Positions 35,378 through 42,800 of a DNA stretch of 45,735 bases are shown here, piece after piece. Location of the stretch: NCBI GenBank assembly GCA_945888705.1, contig CAMDAQ010000004.1, positions 1 through 45,735 on the forward strand, read 5' to 3'. This DNA comes from Singulisphaera sp. GP187 (GTDB lineage: Bacteria; Planctomycetota; Phycisphaerae; Phycisphaerales; SM1A02). The translations under genes were made by a program, and so were the position numbers. The notes under the pieces were generated by a model that was not told the origin of the DNA, made no database searches, and saw only the letters and a list, made by a program, of their open reading frames with translations. Position 1 is the stretch's first letter. Every line of letters starts with the position of its first letter.

Positions 35378-36760
35378 TCAGAGCGAGCGCAGGAACGCGA
35401 TCAGGTCATCGCGCTCCGCATTGCCGAGCCGCTCGAAGCCGGCACGGCTCCGCTCCGCCTCTCCGCCGTGCCAACGGATTGCTTCCTCGATCGAGCGCGC
35501 GCGGCCGTCATGCAAGAGCCGCGTGTGCCCGTTGACCGTCTCGATCAGACCGATGCCCCAGAGCGGCGGCGTGCGCCACTCGGAACCGCTGGCCGCGCCG
35601 TCGGGGCGACCGTCGGCGAGCCCTGGGCCAAGATCATGCAGCAGCAGATCGGTGTAGGCGGCGAACTCGACATCCCGGTACTGGCTGATCAGGGAGTGGA
35701 GGCCCGTTCGCATCGATGGCGTGTGGCACGAGGCGCAACCAATCGCCGCAAAGGTCGCAGCACCACGCTGCACGCTCGGACCGTCGGCGTTGCGTCGCGC
35801 GGGCACCGCCAGCACGCGGCAATAGTGGGCCAGACGCTGCACCTTCAGGTCATCGACTTCCGGATCGCCTCCGCTCGGTGCAAAGATCGTTGCGCGCTGT
35901 GCTGCAGTGAGTGACTCATGCCGATGCATCGACGTGGTCAACCCCATGTCGCCGTGGAGCGCCGCAGCGACCTGTGCGTCCAGTGTGGGCTGGGTCGCCT
36001 TCCATCCGAAGCGACCGACGCAGCGAGTGCCGCCAACATCGACCTCGTGTACCCGACCCGAGATCCCGTCACCATCGCGATCATCTGGATCCGCTGCGGC
36101 ACGAATCGTTGCGTCATCGACGGCTTCCAGCAGGCCAAGGCCGATCAACTGCGGCCCCATGCGCACCGACGGCACGGCATCATCGATCGGTTCACCGGCT
36201 GCGTTGCGCGCCTCCACACGCCACTGCACGAGCGGAGCCGCGCCACCCCGTTCGACCTCGACGGGCACCAGAAGAACGCTGCCCTCGGGCTCCACGCCGG
36301 GAATGGCTTGGTCCTGCAGCTGTGCACCGAGCAACGGATGCGGCCCCGACGGGTCGCTCGACGCACCAACGAACACCACCATGCCGATGCCGCGCTCGTC
36401 GTCGTGGAGCGGCGGCCTGCCGCGTCCGTCCTCCATATGGCACGCACTGCACGAGTTCGCAGCGAAGAGCGGCCCAAGTCCATCACGGCCCTCGGCGCTC
36501 GAGGGTGCCGGGACCCAGTTGTCACGGAAGAGCGCGTTGCCCACGCTGAAGGCGCGTCGCTCCTCGCGTGAGAGACCTGGGATCGAAAGACTGAACGCGC
36601 CGGGGCCGTCGGCCTGGACCGATGGTGCCGGGCGCGGGGGCGCCGCTGCAGCCTGGTTCGGGGCGCGCTGCGTGAGCCGGCCGAATTCCTCACGCGCCTT
36701 GGCGACGAGCACCACCGCCAACACCGCGCATGCGCCAAGCCCGATCGGTCGCAAGCTCAT
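35378..36760 (-). CDS. Di-haem oxidoreductase family c-type cytochrome (DHOR)
   Basis: A 460-residue periplasmic protein. An N-terminal helix (MSLRPIGLGACAVLAVVLVAKA) acts as signal or anchor. Two haem c sites are present, NSCSACHMEDGRG near residue 105 and GCASCHTPSMRTG near residue 340. Family marks are RDNWVPAPSSAEGRDGLGPLFAANSC, DGDGISGRV, GRFGWKATQPTL and WRTPPLWGIGL, ending in the helical RAGFERLGNAERDDLIAFLRSL. DHOR (DUF1111, formerly thiol oxidoreductase) genes pair with imelysin genes in iron-responsive operons; they are thought to change iron redox state outside the inner membrane. The start overlaps the imelysin stop by 4 bp (ATGA). Confidence 0.93.
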   Translation of the reverse strand: MSLRPIGLGACAVLAVVLVAKAREEFGRLTQRAPNQAAAAPPRPAPSVQADGPGAFSLSIPGLSREERRAFSVGNALFRDNWVPAPSSAEGRDGLGPLFAANSCSACHMEDGRGRPPLHDDERGIGMVVFVGASSDPSGPHPLLGAQLQDQAIPGVEPEGSVLLVPVEVERGGAAPLVQWRVEARNAAGEPIDDAVPSVRMGPQLIGLGLLEAVDDATIRAAADPDDRDGDGISGRVHEVDVGGTRCVGRFGWKATQPTLDAQVAAALHGDMGLTTSMHRHESLTAAQRATIFAPSGGDPEVDDLKVQRLAHYCRVLAVPARRNADGPSVQRGAATFAAIGCASCHTPSMRTGLHSLISQYRDVEFAAYTDLLLHDLGPGLADGRPDGAASGSEWRTPPLWGIGLIETVNGHTRLLHDGRARSIEEAIRWHGGEAERSRAGFERLGNAERDDLIAFLRSL

Positions 36761-37932
36761 CCCTGCGGTTCCGTGGGCAGCGTGTACCCCAGTGCACGGG
36801 CAGCCGCGGTGGTCGCCTCCGACAGCGACTCAAGCGACTCCATGATCGCGACCAAGCGACCGCGCTCCGGGCTCGACTCGCTCGACTGGATGGCGGCATC
36901 GAACGGATTCGGCATCGCTTGCATGCAGGTCTCTGCGTGGGCCAGCGCACGCACGAGTGCTTGCGCGGCGGCCCCATCGCGTTCCCGCACGACCGCGATG
37001 ACGCCATCATCGTTTGCTCCGCGCAGCACCAGGGCGATGCCCTCAAGGCCCGCCTTGAAGTCACGATCGGTCGTGTCGCTGAAGCAGCTGTGCTCCTGCT
37101 CCTGATCGCGCGACTCGAGCGCCGCAGCAAGCCGCTCGCCCGACATCTCGAAGCCGCTCAGCAGCGCCACGCCGCAGAGCACCGAGCGCAACGCAGCCTG
37201 GCGATCCGCGACGAATCGGCTTCGGTACGAACCGGGTCGGTCGGCCCACGCCGACTCGAGCTTGGCGAGGTCATCGCACAGAAGATCGGTCACTTCCAGC
37301 AGGAACTCGCGGCGGCGATCGGCATGATCGGCGGCGCCGTCCACGAAGTCGCGGAACGATCGGTCCCCCGGTCCGCGCGGCGAGCGGTCCTGGCCCCACA
37401 GCAGGAACTCGATCGCGTGCCAGCCCGTGCACACGTTGGTCTCGCCCCCGCGCTGGTTGTGCACACGCAGGATCGCCTTGCCCACCGACGGGTACTTCGA
37501 TGGATTCGCGATGATCCCCGGTGCGGCCGCACCATCGATCGCATCGATGTAGGACTCATCGACAGGCCAGGCGTTGACGAAGGTCTCCACGCCGCCGCGG
37601 GTCGAGTCGATCGGCCCGTTGCCGAAGCGGAACGCCTCAGTCCGACCGTAGAGCTCCCGTGCCGCGATCCACGTCGTGCGAGCGCGCTCGAGGCCCTCCT
37701 GCGAAGGCGCGGCGCAGAACGCCTCGATCGCCGCGCGCATCCGACGCGCCGCTTCAGCAGTTGCGGAGTACGCGCGCTCGACCGTGGCGGCGTACGCAGT
37801 CACGCAGCGCTCGACGGCCGCCAAACCTCCGCCCGCACCGGCGTCCACCACTGCCTGCGGTTCGCCCGAGTGCGCCGCACACGGCAACATCGGTGCCATC
37901 CACATCGCACCCAGCAGGAACCAGAGACGCAT
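36757..37932 (-). CDS. Imelysin family protein (IrpA-like), iron-linked
   Basis: A 391-residue exported protein with signal peptide MRLWFLLGAMWMAPMLPCAAHS. The imelysin/M75 fold is helical; its key GxHxxE motif is GWHAIEFLLWGQD near residue 170. Other family marks are YGRTEAFRFGNGPIDSTRGGVETFVNAWPVDESYIDAI and VGKAILRVHNQRGGETNVCTGW. Imelysins are no longer thought to be peptidases; they belong to periplasmic iron-uptake systems. TACTGT six bases before ATG 37932 suggests leaderless transcription. I could not see a Fur box in the 113-bp gap upstream. It is first in a two-gene operon with the di-haem oxidoreductase. Confidence 0.93.
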   Translation of the reverse strand: MRLWFLLGAMWMAPMLPCAAHSGEPQAVVDAGAGGGLAAVERCVTAYAATVERAYSATAEAARRMRAAIEAFCAAPSQEGLERARTTWIAARELYGRTEAFRFGNGPIDSTRGGVETFVNAWPVDESYIDAIDGAAAPGIIANPSKYPSVGKAILRVHNQRGGETNVCTGWHAIEFLLWGQDRSPRGPGDRSFRDFVDGAADHADRRREFLLEVTDLLCDDLAKLESAWADRPGSYRSRFVADRQAALRSVLCGVALLSGFEMSGERLAAALESRDQEQEHSCFSDTTDRDFKAGLEGIALVLRGANDDGVIAVVRERDGAAAQALVRALAHAETCMQAMPNPFDAAIQSSESSPERGRLVAIMESLESLSEATTAAARALGYTLPTEPQG

Positions 37933-37938
37933 GACTGG

Positions 37939-37944
37939 ACAGTA
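37939..37944 (-). promoter_or_regulatory. Leaderless -10 box of the imelysin operon
   Basis: TACTGT, CCAGTC, then ATG at 37932 on the minus strand; no Shine-Dalgarno sequence. Confidence 0.5.
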
Positions 37945-38045
37945 GTCCGACGAGCATGAGCATCAGGTGAGCAGCGCGTGAAACAACACTCCCTGAACGC
38001 TTCCTTCGCGGTTCGCTCACACGCACACGCGACCGTCCGCGCTCC

Positions 38046-39236
38046 ATGCTTCGCCCAATGGCCATCCTCGCACCCACCCTCGGCGCGCTCGTCGCCTTTC
38101 AGGCACCACTCGCAGCGCAGGCGCCACCGGCCGCCGCGCCACAGCGTCCGCAAGCCCTGCCTGGCGCCGAGAGCTTCGCCACGGCCAACGCCGAGCTGCG
38201 CGCCCTGAATGCGGCCGTGCGCCCGTCGGTCGTGACGGTGACCGCCTACGAACCGGTGCCCGAGGGCATTGCCCACGAAGGCCGCTGGGCGATCGCGGAT
38301 GAATCGCCGTATCCCGGCTTTGCGCGCATGACCGTGTCCAGCGGCTTCGTGGCCTCGGGCGACGGCACCGTGCTCTGCTGCTACACGCCGCTCACGTTTC
38401 CCAATGGAAGCCTGGTCGAGCGCGTCGATGTCGAAGCGGCGGATGGCTCGCGATTCGATGCCGAGCTTCTTGCCGCCGAACCCACGATCAATCTCGCGGT
38501 GCTGCGACTCAAGCCCATTGCCGACGGCAGCTTCGGCAGCCTCAGTCCCATCGTGCAGGGCTCCGTCGATGAACTCGAGATCGGCGATGCTGTGTTCGCC
38601 GTCGCGGATCCGTTCGGCTCGTCACGCACGTTCGCGCCTGGCGTGGTCATGGCTCTTCCTACGGCTGCGTGCTACCAAGCCGACCTCACCGGGAGCTTCA
38701 TCCATGGCAGCATGGCGATCGCGCCAGGCTCGGTGGGCGGCATCCTCGTGAATGGTTCGGGCCAGACCATGGGCATGCTCGTTCCTGCACCCAGTGCCGA
38801 CCCCACGGCGCGGCTCGAGCCGCAGCCGCACGTGACGCTGGCGATGCAGGTCCAGACGGCGCTCGGCGTTGCGGAAGCCCTGAAAACCAAGCGTTCCAAG
38901 GATTCCCCTTGGGTCGGCTTTTCCGTGATGAGCGCGCAGGAACTCCGCCGCAAGCTCAACGACCAGGCAGCCCTCGATGCACTCAGCAAGCCCGGCAACG
39001 GGCTTTACATCGATGACGTGTACGACCCGAGCCCCGCGGCGGCGGCTGGGATCAAGGTCGGCGATTGGATCATGTCGATGAACACCACGACCATCCACGG
39101 CGTGGTCGACTTCCAGCAGTCGCTCTACTACTTCGCCGGCACGCAGGTGCCCGCACGCATCTTCCGCGACGGCAAGGAGATGAACGTCACGCTCCGCATC
39201 GAGAAGCGACCGGCCGAGGCGAACCGCGTCCGTTGA
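38046..39236 (+). CDS. HtrA/DegP-like PDZ protein with a degenerate catalytic triad
   Basis: A 396-residue exported protein. Signal peptide MLRPMAILAPTLGALVAFQAPLAAQA. Residues about 50-270 follow the DegP chymotrypsin fold: ALNAAVRPSVVTVTA, SSGFVASGDGTVLCCYTPL, INLAVLRLKPI, VFAVADPFGSSRTFAPGVV, and SMAIAPGSVGGILVNGSGQTMGM. Aligned with DegP, the histidine of TNNHV is Thr, the aspartate of TDIAL is Asn, and the serine of GNSGG is Val (GSVGG). All three catalytic residues are thus missing. A PDZ domain follows (about 290-390, GLYIDDVYDPSPAAAAGIKVGDWIMSM). It is best read as a non-proteolytic scaffold or chaperone. It diverges from the imelysin operon and I see no clear start signal. Confidence 0.85.
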   Translation: MLRPMAILAPTLGALVAFQAPLAAQAPPAAAPQRPQALPGAESFATANAELRALNAAVRPSVVTVTAYEPVPEGIAHEGRWAIADESPYPGFARMTVSSGFVASGDGTVLCCYTPLTFPNGSLVERVDVEAADGSRFDAELLAAEPTINLAVLRLKPIADGSFGSLSPIVQGSVDELEIGDAVFAVADPFGSSRTFAPGVVMALPTAACYQADLTGSFIHGSMAIAPGSVGGILVNGSGQTMGMLVPAPSADPTARLEPQPHVTLAMQVQTALGVAEALKTKRSKDSPWVGFSVMSAQELRRKLNDQAALDALSKPGNGLYIDDVYDPSPAAAAGIKVGDWIMSMNTTTIHGVVDFQQSLYYFAGTQVPARIFRDGKEMNVTLRIEKRPAEANRVR

Positions 39237-39472
39237 TGCGCCTCGCTCCGTGAGCGCCACGCGCTTCATTTAGTGCAGCATCTGCAAGCGTTGCGTTCAG
39301 TGCATGGCACACCCGGCCAACACGGCTTGACGCGGTTTCACGCAGCCTGAATCGAACGTTCGCTGTTCACTTGCGATCGTGAGGCACCATTCCGTTCGCG
39401 AAGAGATCCGCAATCGGATCGAGTCGCACTGTGATCCAGACCATCAAGAGACGTCTCCAGGAGCAACGCATC
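39237..39472 (+). other. Leader and promoter region of the PhoX-like gene
   Basis: The 236-base gap holds no supported gene. TTGACG (39327-39332) is a fair -35, but the sequence 17 bases on is AATCGA, a poor -10. A 10-bp palindrome, CGAACGTTCG (39353-39362), and TTCGCGAA (39395-39402) could be operator sites. An AGGAG (39459-39463) nine bases before ATG 39473 is a good ribosome-binding site. Confidence 0.35.
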
Positions 39473-41134
39473 ATGCAGCGCATCAGCCTCGCCATCGTGC
39501 CCGCCCTCGCCGCGACCGTCGTCGCGTCGGCGCAGGTTCCCTCAGTCCGCACCGGTCCGTCGTCGTCGGCGACCCCCTACGCCCTGCCCGTGGCTGGCAG
39601 CCCGGTCATCGACCTCGTGTCGATCATGACCGTCGGTGATTCGGTCAACGGCTTCACGCTGTTCGGCTTGCCCGACGGCATGGGCGCCCTTGATGCCGGC
39701 TTCGGCGAGATGGACCTCTACACCAACCATGAGATGGGTGCGACCGTCGGCGGCCAGCGCCGCGCTCACCAGCCCGAGGGCTTTTCGGGCGGCGCCTTCA
39801 TCACCCGCCTGCGCGTGACCAACAGCACCTTCGCCGTGACCGCGGGCGCCGAGGCCATGCAGAACTGCCTGACCGTTTCCAACGGCACCGGCGGTTCGCT
39901 CTACAACTTCCAGCGCTTCTGCTCTGGCGAGATTCCCGAGGTGAGCGCGTTCTACAACGCCGCGACCGGCCTGGGCACCCAGACCCGCTTCTACGTGACC
40001 GGTGAGGAAGGCGGCACCCCGGGCCGCATGACCGCAACCAACCTCTCCAACGGTGACGTGTTCCAGATGACCGCGTTCGACCCGACGCAGGGCTCGTGGG
40101 AAAACGGCGTCGCCCGCCCCATGGCGAGCGATTCGACCGTCATGATGGGCCTCTCCGACGGCGGCGCGAACCGCGTCTTCGTCTACGTCGGCTCGAAGCA
40201 GGCGACGGGCACCAGCGCTGAGCGTGCGGGCCTGATGAACGGCACCGCCTTCGGCATCCAGGTGCAGGTCAACGGTGCGAACGTGACGGCCGAGAGCCGT
40301 GACTTCGCTCTCTCGGCCGCCGCACCGGCCGTCTACTCGGGCACCTTCACCCTCGCAGCGGGCGGCACTGCCGCCGGCACCACCTTCCTCCGTCCGGAAG
40401 ACGGTGCGTGGGATCCGATGAACCCAGCCGACTTCTACTTCGTGACCACCGACCGCATGTCGATCACCTCGTCGGGCGCTTCGCAGAGCTCGGGCAGCCG
40501 CCTGTGGCGTCTGCGCTTCAGCGACGTGAACAACATCGCTGCCGGCGGCACCATCGAGGCCCTGATCGAAGGCACGGGCTCCTACCCGAAGGCCATCGAG
40601 ATGGGTGACAACCTCACCGTGGTGAACACCCTCCAGGGCGGCACGCGCGTCATCATCACCGAGGACCCGGGCAACAACCCGCACGCGGCTCGCACCGTCT
40701 CGTACGACGTCGCGACCGACTCGACCACGATCGTGCTCGAGAGCGATCCGGCCCGCTTCGGCCAGCGCATCAATGGCCAGACGATCGCCGCGACCGCACC
40801 GTTCAACGCCGACGAGGAGATGTCGGGTGTCTTCGAGGCCACCGAGACCCTCGGCCGTGGCTGGTTCATCCAGAACACGCAGGCTCACTACGCGCTCGCC
40901 AACCCGCTCGTCGAGGGTGGCCAGCTCTACGCGTACTACGCTCCCGCCATCATCGGTTCATGCGTCGAAGACTGCGCGGAAACGCTCGATGGCATGGTCG
41001 ACAGCGCCGACATGGGTTCGCTCCTGAGCACCTGGGGCCAGGCGACCAACAGCCGCGTGGACATCAACCGCAACGGCTACGTCGATGGCGACGACTTCGC
41101 TCAGCTGCTGGCCAAGTGGGGCCCCTGCAACTGA
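39473..41134 (+). CDS. Secreted PhoX/DUF839-like protein with dockerin-like tail
   Basis: A 553-residue exported protein. Signal peptide MQRISLAIVPALAATVVASAQ. The main body resembles the PhoX (DUF839) propeller: MDLYTNHEMGA, VTGEEGGTPGRM, GAWDPMNPADFYFVTTDRM, SRLWRLRFSDV, EMGDNLTVVNT and VIITEDPGNNPH, parallel to the DNLxV and CEDG motifs of Ca/Fe-dependent alkaline phosphatases. Whether the metal ligands are complete I cannot judge. The final 45 residues carry two EF-hand-like loops (VDSADMGSLLSTWG, DINRNGYVDGDDFAQLLAKWG), the dockerin-like ending of Phycisphaerae secreted proteins. The frame is poor in rare codons, ends at a strong terminator and has a good ribosome-binding site, so it may be well expressed. 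Phosphatase activity is inferred. Confidence 0.78.
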   Translation: MQRISLAIVPALAATVVASAQVPSVRTGPSSSATPYALPVAGSPVIDLVSIMTVGDSVNGFTLFGLPDGMGALDAGFGEMDLYTNHEMGATVGGQRRAHQPEGFSGGAFITRLRVTNSTFAVTAGAEAMQNCLTVSNGTGGSLYNFQRFCSGEIPEVSAFYNAATGLGTQTRFYVTGEEGGTPGRMTATNLSNGDVFQMTAFDPTQGSWENGVARPMASDSTVMMGLSDGGANRVFVYVGSKQATGTSAERAGLMNGTAFGIQVQVNGANVTAESRDFALSAAAPAVYSGTFTLAAGGTAAGTTFLRPEDGAWDPMNPADFYFVTTDRMSITSSGASQSSGSRLWRLRFSDVNNIAAGGTIEALIEGTGSYPKAIEMGDNLTVVNTLQGGTRVIITEDPGNNPHAARTVSYDVATDSTTIVLESDPARFGQRINGQTIAATAPFNADEEMSGVFEATETLGRGWFIQNTQAHYALANPLVEGGQLYAYYAPAIIGSCVEDCAETLDGMVDSADMGSLLSTWGQATNSRVDINRNGYVDGDDFAQLLAKWGPCN

Positions 41135-41149
41135 ATCGGGACGGAGTCG

Positions 41150-41171
41150 GGACTGATCCCGGACTGATCCC
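41150..41171. repeat. Tandem 11-bp repeat after the PhoX-like gene
   Basis: GGACTGATCCC occurs twice without a gap (41150-41160 and 41161-41171), between the stop codon and the terminator. No function can be assigned. Confidence 0.6.
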
Positions 41172-41190
41172 GCACAAGCACTAGGCAGTT

Positions 41191-41227
41191 GCGCCCCCCA
41201 GGGTCGTCTTGGGGGGCGCTTTCTTTT
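41191..41227 (+). terminator. Strong rho-independent terminator of the PhoX-like gene
   Basis: GCGCCCCCCA and TGGGGGGCGC form a perfect 10-bp stem around a nine-base loop (41201-41209). TTTCTTTT follows at 41220-41227. This is the clearest intrinsic terminator in the window. Confidence 0.9.
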
Positions 41228-41313
41228 GGCCTCGCGATGATCTGCGAGCCTCGAATCTCGATGCACCGGCTCCAGGCGCCGTCACCCGCGTCACCGGACC
41301 CGTTTGACCCAGT

Positions 41314-41319
41314 TACCGT
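41314..41319 (+). promoter_or_regulatory. Leaderless -10 box of the class I methyltransferase gene
   Basis: TACCGT, TCCCCCC, then GTG at 41327. The seven-base gap selects this GTG over upstream ATGs at 41237 and 41261. Confidence 0.5.
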
Positions 41320-41326
41320 TCCCCCC

Positions 41327-42148
41327 GTGAGCAGTCCCACCGACTACGTCCTTGGCACGCACGATCCCGAGGCCGATCGCCTGCGCGTGCAGCATGAACT
41401 CTGGATCGACGAGGCCTCGCGCGCCTGGGATGCCATCGGCGTGGCTGCCGGAGCGCACGTGATCGATCTCGGCTGCGGACCGGGCCTCGTGACCGAAGCG
41501 CTTGCCGAACGCGTCGGACCCACGGGTCGCGCCGTCGGCATCGAGCTCTCGCCCGCTTTTGCGGCCCAAGCCCGTTCTCGCTGCGCGCGCTTCGGAAGCG
41601 CCGCAGCGATCGAGGAACTCGATCTCATGGCGGCCCATCTGCCGAACGACCTGCACCGCCAGTTCGATGCTGCATGGATCCGCTGGCTGCTCATGTTCCT
41701 TCCGGATCCGGGGCGCGTGCTCTCGCTCGCGCACGAGGCGCTTCATCCGGGCGGCCTGATCGCCATCCACGAATACGTGAACTACCCGACCTACGGCCTG
41801 CTCGATGGCAGCCCGCGCATTGCCGAGTTCGTGCAGTACGCCATGGCAAGCTTCGGCAAGGGCGGCGGCGATGCCAACATCGCCCGGCGACTGCCGGCAC
41901 TGCTCGCCATGCACGGGTTCGATCTCGTCCAGGTTCGGCCCATCGCACGCGTGGCACGGCCGAACGACTCGCTCTGGCATTGGCCTGCAGGCTTCGTGCG
42001 CACCTATGCGCCACGCCTTGTCGAGCTCGGCTTTGCAGACCATGCATGGCTCGAGGCCACGCTCGCCGAGCTCACCGCGGCAGAGCGTGATCCATCGAGC
42101 GTGCTCATGTGCCCAACCCTGCTTGAACTGGTGGCGCGACGGCGCTGA
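41327..42148 (+). CDS. Class I SAM-dependent methyltransferase, substrate unknown
   Basis: A 273-residue cytoplasmic enzyme starting (GTG)SSPTDYVLGTHDPEADRL. Motif I is VIDLGCGPGLVTEAL, motif II RAVGIELSPAFAAQA, motif III FDAAWIRWLLMFLPDP and motif IV LHPGGLIAIHEYVNYPTYGL. The opening YVLGTHDPEADRLRVQHELW is characteristic of a group of small-molecule methyltransferases in the UbiE/Methyltransf_25 range. The C-terminal half (RLPALLAMHGFDLVQVRPIARVARPND) matches that group too. No biosynthetic neighbours help with the substrate. It converges on rutE with a 24-bp gap. Confidence 0.88.
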   Translation: MSSPTDYVLGTHDPEADRLRVQHELWIDEASRAWDAIGVAAGAHVIDLGCGPGLVTEALAERVGPTGRAVGIELSPAFAAQARSRCARFGSAAAIEELDLMAAHLPNDLHRQFDAAWIRWLLMFLPDPGRVLSLAHEALHPGGLIAIHEYVNYPTYGLLDGSPRIAEFVQYAMASFGKGGGDANIARRLPALLAMHGFDLVQVRPIARVARPNDSLWHWPAGFVRTYAPRLVELGFADHAWLEATLAELTAAERDPSSVLMCPTLLELVARRR

Positions 42149-42172
42149 AGCGCGCCGACCTCGCACCTCCGA

Positions 42173-42760
42173 TCACGCGATTCGGCATGCGTCGACGAAC
42201 TCGAATCGTGGCGAGCGCGGGAAGAGCGCCGTTGTGTCTCCGTGCCCCAGATTGCAGAGCATGTTCGAGCGCCAGGTCGTGCCGGCCAGGAACTCTCGAT
42301 CGACCGCCGCCTTGTCGAACCCGGACATCGGGCCGCAGTCCAGCCCCAGCGCCCGCGCAGCCATCATGAAATAGGCGCACTGCAGGGAGCTGTTGCGGAA
42401 GGCCGACTCGTCGATCAGGGGCTGGTTGCCCGCGAACCAGCTTCGGGCGTCGGCGTGGGGAAAGAGCTTCGGTAGCTGCTCGTGGAACTCCGTATCCATC
42501 GCAAGGATCGCCGTCACCGGGGCAGCCTTGGTCTTCTCGACGTTGCCGGGCGCCACGCACGACAGCAACTTCGCCTTGGCGGCAGCGCCCTTCACGAACA
42601 CCACCCGCAGCGGGCAGCAATTGGCGCTGGTGGGCGCCCAGCGCAGCAGGTTCCAGATCTCATGAAGCGTGGCATCGTCGACGGGCTGCGACGTCCATCC
42701 GTTGTGCGTACGAGCCTTCAGGAAGAGCTGGTCGATCGCCGCGGGGTCGATGGTGTTCAT
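42173..42760 (-). CDS. rutE: Malonic semialdehyde reductase, RutE-like flavin nitroreductase family
   Basis: A 195-residue FMN-dependent enzyme. The match to RutE runs end to end: LFLKARTHNGWTSQPVDD, WAPTSANCCPLRVVFVKG, GNVEKTKAAPVTAILAMDTEF, LFPHADARSWFAGN, ESAFRNSSLQCAYFMMAARALGLDCGPMSGFD and NLGHGDTTALFPRSPRFEFVDAC. RutE reduces malonic semialdehyde to 3-hydroxypropionate, the last step of Rut pyrimidine breakdown. No other rut gene is nearby, so here it may detoxify semialdehyde from another source, or act on other electrophiles. TAGACT six bases before the start suggests leaderless transcription. It is 40 bp downstream of cutC on the same strand. Confidence 0.92.
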   Translation of the reverse strand: MNTIDPAAIDQLFLKARTHNGWTSQPVDDATLHEIWNLLRWAPTSANCCPLRVVFVKGAAAKAKLLSCVAPGNVEKTKAAPVTAILAMDTEFHEQLPKLFPHADARSWFAGNQPLIDESAFRNSSLQCAYFMMAARALGLDCGPMSGFDKAAVDREFLAGTTWRSNMLCNLGHGDTTALFPRSPRFEFVDACRIA

Positions 42761-42766
42761 GCGGCG

Positions 42767-42772
42767 AGTCTA
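42767..42772 (-). promoter_or_regulatory. Leaderless -10 box of rutE
   Basis: TAGACT, CGCCGC, then ATG at 42760 on the minus strand. It lies in the gap between cutC and rutE, giving rutE its own promoter. Confidence 0.5.
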
Positions 42773-42800
42773 GGCCGAGCCAAGGGATCCGGCAGCGACA

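Noticed and set aside
37933-38045. A Fur box upstream of the imelysin operon
   Set aside because: The gap is GC-rich and has nothing close to the AT-rich GATAATGATAATCATTATC pattern. Iron control, if any, uses another site.
39327-39355. TTGACG with AATCGA 17 bases on as a promoter of the PhoX-like gene
   Set aside because: The -35 is fair but the -10 is too poor. I mention it only as a weak possibility.
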